From: Glaciimonas sp.
GTDB taxonomy: Bacteria > Pseudomonadota > Gammaproteobacteria > Burkholderiales > Burkholderiaceae
NCBI GenBank assembly: GCA_014377145.1
Contig: JACMQE010000237.1
Location: 1-5,473, forward strand
DNA length: 5,473 bases
Direction of reading: 5' to 3'
Made by a program: the position numbers and the translations under genes. The first letter of the stretch is position 1, and every line of letters starts with the position of its first letter. A model generated the notes under the pieces. That model worked only from the letters and a program-made list of their open reading frames with translations, was not told the origin of the DNA and did not search any database. Shown piece after piece: positions 1 to 5,473 of the stretch.

Positions 1-1
1 G

Positions 2-702
2 GAACTTGATGAACCGCTATCAGATAAAGAATTTGATAAATTAGACGACTTTTTGCTCTCCGATCGCTGCGGCGAAGAGATTATGACTATGGATACATTA
101 CACGGCTATCTGACGGCACTAGTAATTGGTCCAGAACAAATTTTACTCGGTGAATGGCTACCGCATGTCTGGGGACCGTCTATAAAAGATGTACCCGAGT
201 TTAAATCCGACAAAGAATGTGAGCGCACCGTCGGGTTGATCGCGCGCTACATGAATGAAATCGCGGTAACGCTGGAAGTTGCTATACAGGAGTATGAACC
301 GCTTTTTTGCGAATTCGAGCACGAAGGAAAGCTGCTGCTGGATGGTGAAGCGTGGGCCTGGGGCTTCTGGGAAGGGATTAATCTGCGTGCCAAAGCGTGG
401 GAGCCGATCTGGACCTCACATCTCGCCACTTTTGTGCGACCAATTTATCTGCTAGGTGCCGAAGAGCTGGAAGAAGAGGAAATGCAACTGCGCGAAGATC
501 TGGTACAGCGTCATAAATTAACGGTGGAAGTCGAAGCAGCAATCCCAGAGATCTATCGTTACTGGCTACCAAACCGCAAATCAAATCTACCGTAAAAACC
601 ATCCAGCACGAAACGCCAAAAGTCGGGCGCAATGATTTATGTGGCTGCGGTAGCGGTGAGACATTCAAGAAATGTTGTGGGGCGGGGTTGGTTGAGAAGT
701 AA
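2..702 (+). pseudogene. YecA/UPF0149-family protein with SEC-C zinc motif, 5'-truncated and frameshifted
   Basis: The gene enters from the left edge: the open frame extends back to base 2 (reads E-L-D-E-P-L-S-D), so the TTG at 53 is an internal Leu codon and not a start. The body shows UPF0149 hallmarks: F-D-K-L-D-D-F-L-L-S-D-R-C near the N-terminus, T-M-D-T-L-H-G-Y-L-T-A-L, later W-A-W-G-F-W-E-G, and P-E-I-Y-R-Y-W-L-P near the end. That frame stops at 593-595. Directly after, in another frame, lie K-V-G-R-N-D (619-636) and the SEC-C motif C-G-C-G-S-G...K-K-C-C-G (640-681), ending at TAA 700-702. All four Cys ligands of the C-x-C...CC motif remain. One lost base around 583-585 (AAA, probably once AAAA) restores a continuous reading, R-K-S-K-S-T-V-K. 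SEC-C tails bind zinc and occur on SecA and YecA-like proteins; the function of this protein is not known. If the frameshift is real, it makes a body without the zinc tail. The family call is strong; whether the break is mutation or sequence error is open. Confidence 0.86.
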
Positions 703-773
703 TCCAGTAAAGCTGAAAATAAAGAACATCTGGAAAGCAACTAAGTATCGTGTTGATGGGTATTGATAAAGGG

Positions 774-801
774 CGTATCAAATATCTCAAATTGCGATAC
801 G
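774..801. promoter_or_regulatory. Possible promoter/operator of the higB locus (inverted repeat)
   Basis: CGTATC (774-779) and GATACG (796-801) form a 6-bp inverted repeat with a 16-nt spacer, ending 8 nt before the higB ATG. A weak promoter match overlaps it: TTGATG at 753-758, a 17-nt gap, then TATCAA at 776-781. Toxin-antitoxin operons are usually autorepressed through palindromes in this position, so an old HigA operator is plausible. Arms this short can occur by chance and no other copy is present, so the call is tentative. Confidence 0.22.
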
Positions 802-809
802 GTCACGCC

Positions 810-1082
810 ATGCGTATTATCTCAAACAAAACACTCATCGTTTTTTCCGCAGCCTATCCAACCGTCGCTGAACTGTTTCAAGTATGGCGTAAGTTCATAG
901 AATCTCGTCAATTTGAGAGCTTTGTAAATATTAAAACAGCGTTCAATCCCACAGATAAAGTTGGCTACTATTATGTATTCGAGGCTGACGATAACAAGTA
1001 TTGAATGGTTACCACCATTCATTTTGAGCAAGATAAGTTTTATATCCGACATGTATTGATCCATAAAAAATACGAATCTTGA
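810..1082 (+). pseudogene. higB: HigB-type mRNA interferase toxin, interrupted by an in-frame stop
   Basis: Reading from ATG 810 gives M-R-I-I-S-N-K-T-L, then W-R-K near residue 26, T-D-K-V-G-Y-Y-Y-V-F (48-57) and N-K-Y (62-64): the typical layout of the HigB toxin family, whose members bind ribosomes and cut translated mRNA. TGA at 1002-1004 stops the frame at codon 65. The same frame then continues with the expected C-terminal part, V-T-T-I-H-F-E-Q-D-K-F-Y-I-R-H-V-L-I-H-K-K-Y, to TGA 1080-1082, giving 90 codons, close to the family's usual size. Relatives carry Arg after N-K-Y, so a single CGA-to-TGA transition explains the stop. The frame is also open upstream to 750, but the family begins at the M-R-I of 810. 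HigB is normally followed at once by its antitoxin HigA; here only 19 nt separate the gene from a terminator, so higA is absent. The truncated toxin lacks its C-terminal strand and R-H-V-L-x-H segment and should be inactive. Confidence 0.85.
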
Positions 1083-1101
1083 TTCGTCTCCATTAGTCCT
1101 A

Positions 1102-1131
1102 AAAAAAGACGGAATATATTCCGTCTTTTTT
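1102..1131. terminator. Bidirectional rho-independent terminator between higB and orn
   Basis: A perfect 30-bp palindrome centred between 1116 and 1117: six A, then GACGGAAT, and its exact complement ATTCCGTC followed by six T. It forms a stem with a G/C-containing core, and each strand ends in a T run, so it can terminate transcription both ways. It lies 19 nt after the end of the higB remnant (plus strand) and 36 nt after the orn stop (minus strand), as expected for convergent genes. Confidence 0.87.
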
Positions 1132-1167
1132 AATCCCCACACATTGAGTACAACGAAATGACTGCGC

Positions 1168-1779
1168 TTATTCTTTAATAAAATGTTCGCGGTAATATTT
1201 CAACTCCTCGATCGATTCCAGAATATCTGCCAGTGCCGTATGCTTTTGGTGCTTCTTAAATCCGCTGGCCAGCTCTGGCTTCCAACGGCGGCACAATTCC
1301 TTTAACGTCGACACATCTAGATTGCGATAATGGAAAAATGCTTCAAGCTTAGGCATGCCTCGTGCCATAAAACGACGATCCTGACAAATCGTATTGCCGC
1401 ACATCGGTGATTTACCACTTGGCACGTATTGGCGCAGGAAGGCGACTAATTCTCCTTCGGCGTCGGCCTCGATAATGGTCGAGGTTTTTACGCGTTCAAT
1501 CAAACCCGAGCGACCATGCGTGCCTTTGTTCCATCCATCCATGCCGTCTAAAAATGCATTCGACTGATGGATCGCAAAAACTGGTCCCTCGGCCAAAATA
1601 TTTAATTGTGGATCAGTGACGACGACTGCGACCTCCATAATGCGCTCTGCATCGGGGTCCAGTCCGGTCATTTCCATATCGACCCAGATCAGGTTGAATT
1701 CATTCGGGCGTACTGGCGGCACTACAATAGATGTAGATGGAGCAGTTGATGGTATGATTAGGTCGATAGCTTGTGACAT
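1168..1779 (-). CDS. orn: Oligoribonuclease
   Basis: Orn is the 3'-to-5' exoribonuclease that degrades 2- to 5-nt RNA fragments (chiefly dinucleotides) to mononucleotides in the cytoplasm, the last step of RNA decay; it is usually essential. The 203-residue protein shows the DEDDh exonuclease sites: W-V-D-M-E-M-T-G-L with D34 and E36, [11 protein letters not shown] with D134, and H180/D185 in K-H-T-A-L-A-D-I. The family signatures [11 protein letters not shown] (83-93), [15 protein letters not shown] (154-168) and the closing Y-Y-R-E-H-F-I-K are all present. Length is normal allowing for a roughly 28-residue low-complexity N-terminal extension before the catalytic domain. The ATG at 1779-1777 is preceded by a modest AGAAAG ribosome site. 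The gene is transcribed away from the M48 pseudogene and ends at the shared terminator at 1102-1131. It appears intact, in contrast to its neighbours on both sides. Confidence 0.97.
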   Translation of the reverse strand: MSQAIDLIIPSTAPSTSIVVPPVRPNEFNLIWVDMEMTGLDPDAERIMEVAVVVTDPQLNILAEGPVFAIHQSNAFLDGMDGWNKGTHGRSGLIERVKTSTIIEADAEGELVAFLRQYVPSGKSPMCGNTICQDRRFMARGMPKLEAFFHYRNLDVSTLKELCRRWKPELASGFKKHQKHTALADILESIEELKYYREHFIKE

Positions 1780-1813
1780 AATTGTTCTTTCTAATATTCA
1801 TTGGGAAACAAGC

Positions 1814-1843
1814 TTGAGTGCTACGTCGTTAGTAGCGTATTTT
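1814..1843 (+). promoter_or_regulatory. Candidate promoter for the M48 peptidase-rsgA unit
   Basis: In the 80-nt divergent spacer between orn and the M48 remnant, TTGAGT (1814-1819) lies 18 nt from TATTTT (1838-1843), each a four-of-six match to the sigma-70 boxes. AGGG at 1851-1854, five nt before the ATG at 1860, is a reasonable ribosome site. Position supports it; the match itself is weak. If rsgA has no promoter inside the pseudogene, this site would have to drive it. Confidence 0.25.
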
Positions 1844-1859
1844 CTCACATAGGGCACAC

Positions 1860-3109
1860 ATGTCTTCACTTGCATTTTCAGTATTACTTGTAGTTTTTTA
1901 ACAATTAGTCTATCTGTGCGCTTCTGGCTCAGTTCCCATCAGATTCGCCATGTCATCCAACATAGGAGCGCAGTGCCGACAGAATTCGCGGAAAAAATAT
2001 TGCTAACAGCACATCAAAAAGCAGCAGACTATATTTTTTCAAAGACCAAATCTGGTCTTTTTTGCCTATCTATCAACGCGGCGGTATGAATCGGCTTTAC
2101 CTTGCTAGGTGGCTTGCGTTGGCTCTCCAGTGTGATATTTGGCTTGGCTGGCCCGGGCATGACCTATCAAATTAGTTTGCTATTGGCATTTGCACTAATT
2201 TCAGGTGCCGTTAACTTATTAATTGCATACTAAAAATAGTTTGTCCATGAAGCCCGTTACGAATTCAACAAAATGACACGCACATTATTTTTCCTTGAGT
2301 TGGTAAAAATCACCTTTATCGACACGGTAATTGGGCTACCGCTGATACGGGTCGTCCTGATGCTGATAGATAAGTCCGGCGACCTATGGTGGTTCTATGC
2401 GTGGCTGGTCTGGAGTGGTTTTCAATTGTTGATGCTGGTGTTATTCCCTACCGTGATTGCTCCCTTGTTCAACAAATTTACGCCATTGACAGATGACAGC
2501 TTACGTGTACGAATCGAAGGCCTGATGCAGCGGGTCGGCTTTGTGTCCAAAGGATTGTTCGTGATGGATGGCTCTAAACGCAGCGTCCACGGCAATGCCT
2601 ATTTCTCTGGCTTTGGCGCCAGCAAGCGTATCGTTTTTTCGATACTTTACTGGCACGTCTGGGAACGCATGAAATCGAAGCCGTGCTAGCGCATGAACTG
2701 GGCCATTTCAAGCTAAAGCATATCGTCAAGCGGATCGTGGTGATCTTTGCTACTTCGCTGGTATTTTTAGCATTGCTGGAATATCTGAAAGAACAGTTGT
2801 GATTTTTTACCGGCCTCGGGGTTAACCCTGTGTGTTAACTGACTTATTGAATAACAATGCGATGGCGCTGATTCTGTTTAGGCTGGCGCTGCCGATTTTT
2901 ACATTTTTGTTGTCGCCGCTTTCATCGATCACGTCGCGCAAACACGAATTCGAAGCAGATACATTTGCGGCTAAATATACCAATGTCGACAATCTCGTCA
3001 CAGCGCTGGTGAAATTATATGAGGACAATGCCTCCACATTGACACCCGACCGGCTGCGGTTCGCATTCAAAAGCTGCTCGGCACAAAACTGGTAATGTCA
3101 CATGGTTGA
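1860..3109 (+). pseudogene. M48 family (Ste24/CAAX-protease type) membrane metallopeptidase, degraded
   Basis: Stitching frames together recovers a nearly complete integral-membrane zinc peptidase: ATG 1860, M-S-S-L-A-F-S-V-L-L; R-F-W-L-S-S-H-Q-I-R-H-V; A-H-Q-K-A-A-D-Y; hydrophobic helices; F-N-K-M at 2264-2275; F-N-K-F-T-P-L; H-G-N-A-Y-F-S-G-F-G; the zinc site H-E-L-G-H (2692-2706); R-K-H-E-F-E-A-D (about 2938-2960), which carries the third zinc ligand; and a tail ending at TGA 3107-3109. Lesions: one T lost in the run 1894-1899; TGA 2087-2089; TAA 2231-2233; TAG 2237-2239 (expected Gln); one T lost in the run 2634-2639; TGA 2800-2802 (expected Trp); a frame change in the GTGTGT stretch near 2829-2836; and a deletion of about 35 nt (length 3n+1) at about 3047-3052, removing the usual P-L-H-S-A-F-Y-D-S-H-P-P segment. 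Eight lesions cannot be sequencing noise alone, so the gene is dead. The open stretches 2273-2689 and 2832-3095 are fragments of it. The tail overlaps the rsgA start by 8 nt. Confidence 0.94.
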
Positions 3110-4085
3110 TCACTACAAACCTAAGCCCGGTAAAGCGCCTAAAACCAATAACGCCAACGCTATTGGCGTCGTCATCGCCGTCCATGGCCGTCATTATTTG
3201 GTGCAAGCGATGGTGGATGGCGTGTCATTAAAACTGCACTGTGTCACCCGTGGCAAGAAGAGCGATGTCGCGGTCGGCGATAATGTCAACCTTAATATGA
3301 CTTCACAAAATCAGGCAGTCATTGAGTCCATCGGCGAACGCCATAGTCTGCTATATCGCTCGGATCAGTACAAATCTAAATTGCTGGCTGCCAACGTCTC
3401 GCAATTATTTATCGTAGTGGCAACCGAACCTAGCTTTTCTGACAATTTTATTTCGCGTGCGTTGGTGGCTGCCGAAGCAGTAGGCGTTCAGGCCCACATC
3501 ATCTTGAACAAGACCGATATCACTGCCTCGTTACCAAGAACTCGCGAACGTTTGCTGCCTTATGCAAACCTTGGTTATCCGATCCACGAAGTATCCGCTA
3601 TGGGCCTGCCGGAACAAACCTGTGCTACCTTGATACCCTTGCTGGAAGGTCAATCGACGATCCTGATCGGCCAATCCGGGATGGGAAAATCATCGCTGAT
3701 TAATCTGATCGTACCGGATGCAGTTATTGCCACACGGGAAATTTCAGCAGCCTTGGATACCGGTAAACATACGACGACGTTCACCCGCCTGTATGAAGTC
3801 AATCCGACCGCAAACGATGAAACATACATCATTGACTCACCAGGATTTCAAGAATTTGGCTTGTACCAGTTGAGCGAAGGCATGCTGGAACGGGCGTTCC
3901 GGGAATTTGAACCGTTCCTTGGAAAATGTAAGTTTTACAACTGTCATCATTTAATAGAACCAAGTTGTGCGGTGTTAGAAGCTGTGCAGGAAAACAAAAT
4001 TGCCCCAATGCGCCATCAGCTTTACAAGCAAATATTGCATGAATCGTCCCAAATCCTGTATTCACACCTTACTGGGAAACGATAA
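3102..4085 (+). CDS. rsgA: Ribosome small subunit-dependent GTPase A
   Basis: RsgA (YjeQ/YloQ) is a GTPase that binds the 30S subunit late in assembly, checks the decoding centre and helps release RbfA. The 327-residue protein has the family's three parts: an N-terminal OB-fold (about 18-100), a circularly permuted GTPase domain with N-K-T-D (G4, 136-139) before the P-loop G-Q-S-G-M-G-K-S-S (G1, 190-198), then H-T-T-T (G2, 223-226) and D-S-P-G (G3, 245-248), and a C-terminal zinc domain with C276, C281, H283 and C289 in the C-x4-C-x-H-x5-C spacing. All key residues and the normal length are kept. The ATG at 3102 lies inside the last codons of the M48 pseudogene (8-nt overlap); a weak GGTAA at 3090-3094 is the only ribosome site, so translation may once have been coupled to the upstream gene. 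Transcription probably also came from upstream. No clear terminator follows it. Confidence 0.97.
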   Translation: MVDHYKPKPGKAPKTNNANAIGVVIAVHGRHYLVQAMVDGVSLKLHCVTRGKKSDVAVGDNVNLNMTSQNQAVIESIGERHSLLYRSDQYKSKLLAANVSQLFIVVATEPSFSDNFISRALVAAEAVGVQAHIILNKTDITASLPRTRERLLPYANLGYPIHEVSAMGLPEQTCATLIPLLEGQSTILIGQSGMGKSSLINLIVPDAVIATREISAALDTGKHTTTFTRLYEVNPTANDETYIIDSPGFQEFGLYQLSEGMLERAFREFEPFLGKCKFYNCHHLIEPSCAVLEAVQENKIAPMRHQLYKQILHESSQILYSHLTGKR

Positions 4086-4179
4086 AGCAGATCCTGGGAA
4101 CGCTTGTAAGCATTGTTGTGAACGGTATTTAATCCTAATTTAATTTTTATTAATGCGGCTTTATGGTTAACCAGTAGAC

Positions 4180-4249
4180 CTAACCCGTGTGTTTTTCCCC
4201 TTTGCAGGATATCTTTCCAAGCAAAATCCCTTATAATTGAACGGGTTAG
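4180..4249. repeat. Inverted repeat bracketing the argF promoter
   Basis: CTAACCCGT (4180-4188) and ACGGGTTAG (4241-4249) are perfect 9-bp complements 52 nt apart. The right arm covers the likely transcription start, and the -10 box lies between the arms. It could be a paired operator for a looping repressor, or chance. It does not resemble the AT-rich ARG box of ArgR. Confidence 0.33.
4232..4237 (+). promoter_or_regulatory. Probable argF promoter, -10 box
   Basis: TATAAT is a perfect sigma-70 -10 box, 53 nt before the argF start codon. No good -35 box sits at the usual distance: TTGCAG (4202-4207) is 24 nt away, too far, and the bases at 4209-4214 do not match. Transcription would begin near 4244, giving a leader of about 45 nt. 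The rest of the 205-nt rsgA-argF spacer is AT-rich upstream (about 4125-4155) and holds no gene that I can see. Confidence 0.5.
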
Positions 4250-4258
4250 AAACTTCGG

Positions 4259-4285
4259 CGGCAGGTCAACACTGACCGCCGTTTT
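4259..4285 (+). promoter_or_regulatory. Terminator-like hairpin in the argF leader
   Basis: CGGC (4259-4262), a bulged A, then GGTCA (4264-4268), a four-base loop ACAC, and TGACC-GCCG (4273-4281) form a nine-pair GC-rich stem followed at once by TTTT (4282-4285). It lies between the -10 box and the argF ATG at 4291, and no Shine-Dalgarno sequence is visible between the stem and the ATG. It may be a weak terminator ending upstream transcripts, or a leader element controlling argF. No leader peptide is evident. Confidence 0.5.
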
Positions 4286-4290
4286 CATTT

Positions 4291-5208
4291 ATGGCAATCA
4301 AACACTACCTGCAGTTTTCCGACTTTACCCTGGACGAGTACGAGTACGTGATTGAACGTACCCGCACCATCAAACGCAAGTTCAAGAATTACGAGCCACA
4401 TCATCCCCTACTCGACCGCACGCTGGTGATGGTCTTCGAAAAAAATTCGACTCGTACCCGCTTATCGTTCGAAGCCGGAATGTATCAACTAGGCGGCGCA
4501 GCAATCTATCTCAATACACGCGATAGCCAGCTTGGACGCGGTGAACCATTGGAGGATGCCGGAAAGGTGATATCGCGCATGTGCGACGTGATCATGATCC
4601 GCACCTTTGGCCAAGACATCATTGAGCGCTTTGCCGCCAACTCCCGCGTACCGGTGATCAACGGGCTGACCAACGAATATCACCCCTGTCAAGTATTGGC
4701 CGATGTCTTCACCTACGTTGAGCAGCGCGGCTCCATCGCTGACAAAACGGTAGCCTGGATCGGAGATGCCAACAATATGCTGTACTCATGGCTGCAAGCG
4801 GCGCAAGTATTTGGCTTCCACGTGAATATCTCCACCCCAAAAGGCTACGATCTCAATCCCACATTGGTCAATGCAAATAGCAATCATTACACCATCTTCG
4901 ACAATCCCTCAGACGCTTGTGAAGGTGCACACCTAGTCACGACAGATGTCTGGACCAGCATGGGTTATGAAGCGGAAAACGCCGCACGCGTAAAGGCCTT
5001 TGAAGGCTGGATCGTCGATCAAGCAAAAATGGCACGTGCACAGCCAGATGCACTTTTCATGCATTGCCTGCCAGCCCATCGCGGCGAAGAAATCTCGGCA
5101 GAAGTAATTGACGGCCCGCAATCGGTGGTGTGGGACGAGGCAGAAAATCGCCTTCACGTACAGAAGGCGCTGCTGGAATACCTGGTAGTGGGAAGACTTG
5201 ATTCTTGA
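4291..5208 (+). CDS. argF: Ornithine carbamoyltransferase
   Basis: Catalyses carbamoyl phosphate + L-ornithine to L-citrulline + phosphate in the cytoplasm, the sixth step of arginine synthesis, working as a trimer. At 305 residues it is full length. Carbamoyl-phosphate binding residues appear as S-T-R-T-R (53-57), with R-D-S-Q-L-G-R-G-E (77-85) following and H-P-C-Q (131-134) in the second half of that domain. The ornithine domain carries D-V-W-T-S-M-G (219-225) and the catalytic H-C-L-P (258-261), which contains the active-site Cys. The start M-A-I-K-H-Y-L-Q-F-S-D matches relatives, although no Shine-Dalgarno is seen before it, only the leader hairpin. argG follows in the same direction after 154 nt, so the two plausibly form an arginine unit. 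The product feeds citrulline to ArgG. No lesion is seen here, and coding quality is unlike the decayed genes to the left. Confidence 0.98.
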   Translation: MAIKHYLQFSDFTLDEYEYVIERTRTIKRKFKNYEPHHPLLDRTLVMVFEKNSTRTRLSFEAGMYQLGGAAIYLNTRDSQLGRGEPLEDAGKVISRMCDVIMIRTFGQDIIERFAANSRVPVINGLTNEYHPCQVLADVFTYVEQRGSIADKTVAWIGDANNMLYSWLQAAQVFGFHVNISTPKGYDLNPTLVNANSNHYTIFDNPSDACEGAHLVTTDVWTSMGYEAENAARVKAFEGWIVDQAKMARAQPDALFMHCLPAHRGEEISAEVIDGPQSVVWDEAENRLHVQKALLEYLVVGRLDS

Positions 5209-5362
5209 AATGTTTAGAATGTTTAAGAATATAAAAAATAGAGGAGAGCCGGTCTTTCAAGCGATTTGTCACTGCACATTTTGAATGGCAATCCTGGACC
5301 CATACAAAAGCGTAAGAACGCAAAACATATATTGAACAACACTGAAAGAGTGAAAGCGAATC
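5209..5362 (+). other. argF-argG spacer with orphan ribosome-site-like sequence
   Basis: No credible gene fits here. Directly after the argF stop is an imperfect tandem pair, AATGTTTAG (5209-5217) and AATGTTTAA (5218-5226). GAGGAGAG (5241-5248) is a strong Shine-Dalgarno-like sequence with no start codon at a usable distance. In many Burkholderiales a small DUF3579 gene sits between argF and argG (from memory); I see no trace of its protein, so this may be what is left of such a gene. GAAAG about 10 nt before the argG ATG is a weak ribosome site. No terminator is evident, so read-through from argF into argG is possible. Confidence 0.4.
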
Positions 5363-5473
5363 ATGAGCAACGTAAAAAAAGTAGTTCTCGCCTATTCCGG
5401 CGGCCTTGTCACTTCAGTCATTTTGAAGTGGGTGCAAGAAAACTATCAATGTGAAATCGTCACCTTGACCGCC
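5363..5473 (+). CDS. argG: Argininosuccinate synthase, N-terminal part, runs off the window
   Basis: ArgG joins citrulline and aspartate using ATP (giving AMP and PPi) to make argininosuccinate, the step after ArgF. The 37 visible codons read [23 protein letters not shown], the family's N-terminus with the ATP-pyrophosphatase loop at residues 12-18. That loop is normally S-G-G-L-D-T-S; here residue 16 is Val (GTC at 5408-5410) instead of Asp (GAC), a one-base change at the signature acidic position of the N-type ATP pyrophosphatase motif. The rest of the visible part looks normal. The frame is open to the last base. The family call is certain; activity is doubtful. In view of the broken neighbours this may be an early pseudogene, or a single base error. 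Confidence 0.93.
   Translation, partial: MSNVKKVVLAYSGGLVTSVILKWVQENYQCEIVTLTA

Noticed and set aside
575..600. Programmed ribosomal frameshift in the YecA-family gene
   Set aside because: There is no X-XXY-YYZ slippery heptamer in register and no clear stimulatory stem; a lost base is simpler, and neighbouring genes are also broken.
378..740. Minus-strand open frame across the YecA-family gene
   Set aside because: It is antisense to a clearly recognised protein and spans its frameshift; no ribosome site or family similarity.
750..809. Start of higB at 750 instead of 810
   Set aside because: The upstream 20 codons have no family similarity; the conserved protein begins M-R-I at 810.
810..1082. 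TGA as selenocysteine or reassigned to tryptophan (in higB at 1002 and the M48 gene at 2800)
   Set aside because: The higB stop replaces an expected Arg, the M48 gene also contains TAA, TAG and frame breaks, no SECIS-like structure is apparent, and argF ends at TGA and uses TGG for Trp.
822..1142. Minus-strand open frame as a possible antisense antitoxin gene to higB
   Set aside because: It crosses the terminator palindrome, has no resemblance to HigA or a helix-turn-helix, and mirrors the higB codons.
2273..3095. Two separate small membrane proteins (2273-2689 and 2832-3095)
   Set aside because: Both align as consecutive parts of one M48 peptidase, with the zinc site lying between them in a third frame; neither is a complete domain.
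5266..5454. Small plus-strand gene in the argF-argG spacer
   Set aside because: It runs into argG in another frame, is rich in basic residues and has no recognisable similarity; a shadow frame.

Overview
The window reads as a piece of chromosome from a betaproteobacterium of the order Burkholderiales. The best match by gene content is an Oxalobacteraceae-type organism (Herminiimonas/Glaciimonas/Janthinobacterium relatives); this rests on remembered protein similarity and on the order orn / M48 peptidase / rsgA, and no search was run. Base composition is moderate, without the strong GC bias of many Burkholderiales. No RNA gene, CRISPR array, insertion sequence or phage gene was found.

Layout: a 5'-truncated YecA/UPF0149-family gene (2-702) whose C-terminal SEC-C zinc motif lies in a different frame from the body. 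Next is a higB toxin gene (810-1082) cut by an in-frame TGA and with no higA behind it. A perfect palindromic bidirectional terminator (1102-1131) is shared with the convergent gene orn (1779-1168, minus strand, intact). Divergent from orn is a heavily damaged M48 (Ste24-type) membrane metallopeptidase pseudogene (1860-3109). Its surviving last codons overlap the start of intact rsgA (3102-4085). A regulatory spacer with a TATAAT box and a terminator-like leader hairpin precedes intact argF (4291-5208). After a 154-nt spacer comes the start of argG (5363 to the window edge), which carries Val in place of the signature Asp of its ATP-binding loop.

Functionally this is ordinary housekeeping: RNA turnover (Orn), 30S ribosome maturation (RsgA) and arginine biosynthesis (ArgF, ArgG). 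The striking feature is decay. Three of the seven protein genes are visibly broken and a fourth (argG) has a change at a key residue. The lesions are a mix of nonsense changes, one-base losses in A/T runs and one internal deletion. This suggests a lineage under relaxed selection, or, for some single-base losses, sequence error. I see no convincing undescribed system; the items worth checking are the decay pattern, the argG substitution and the argF leader.
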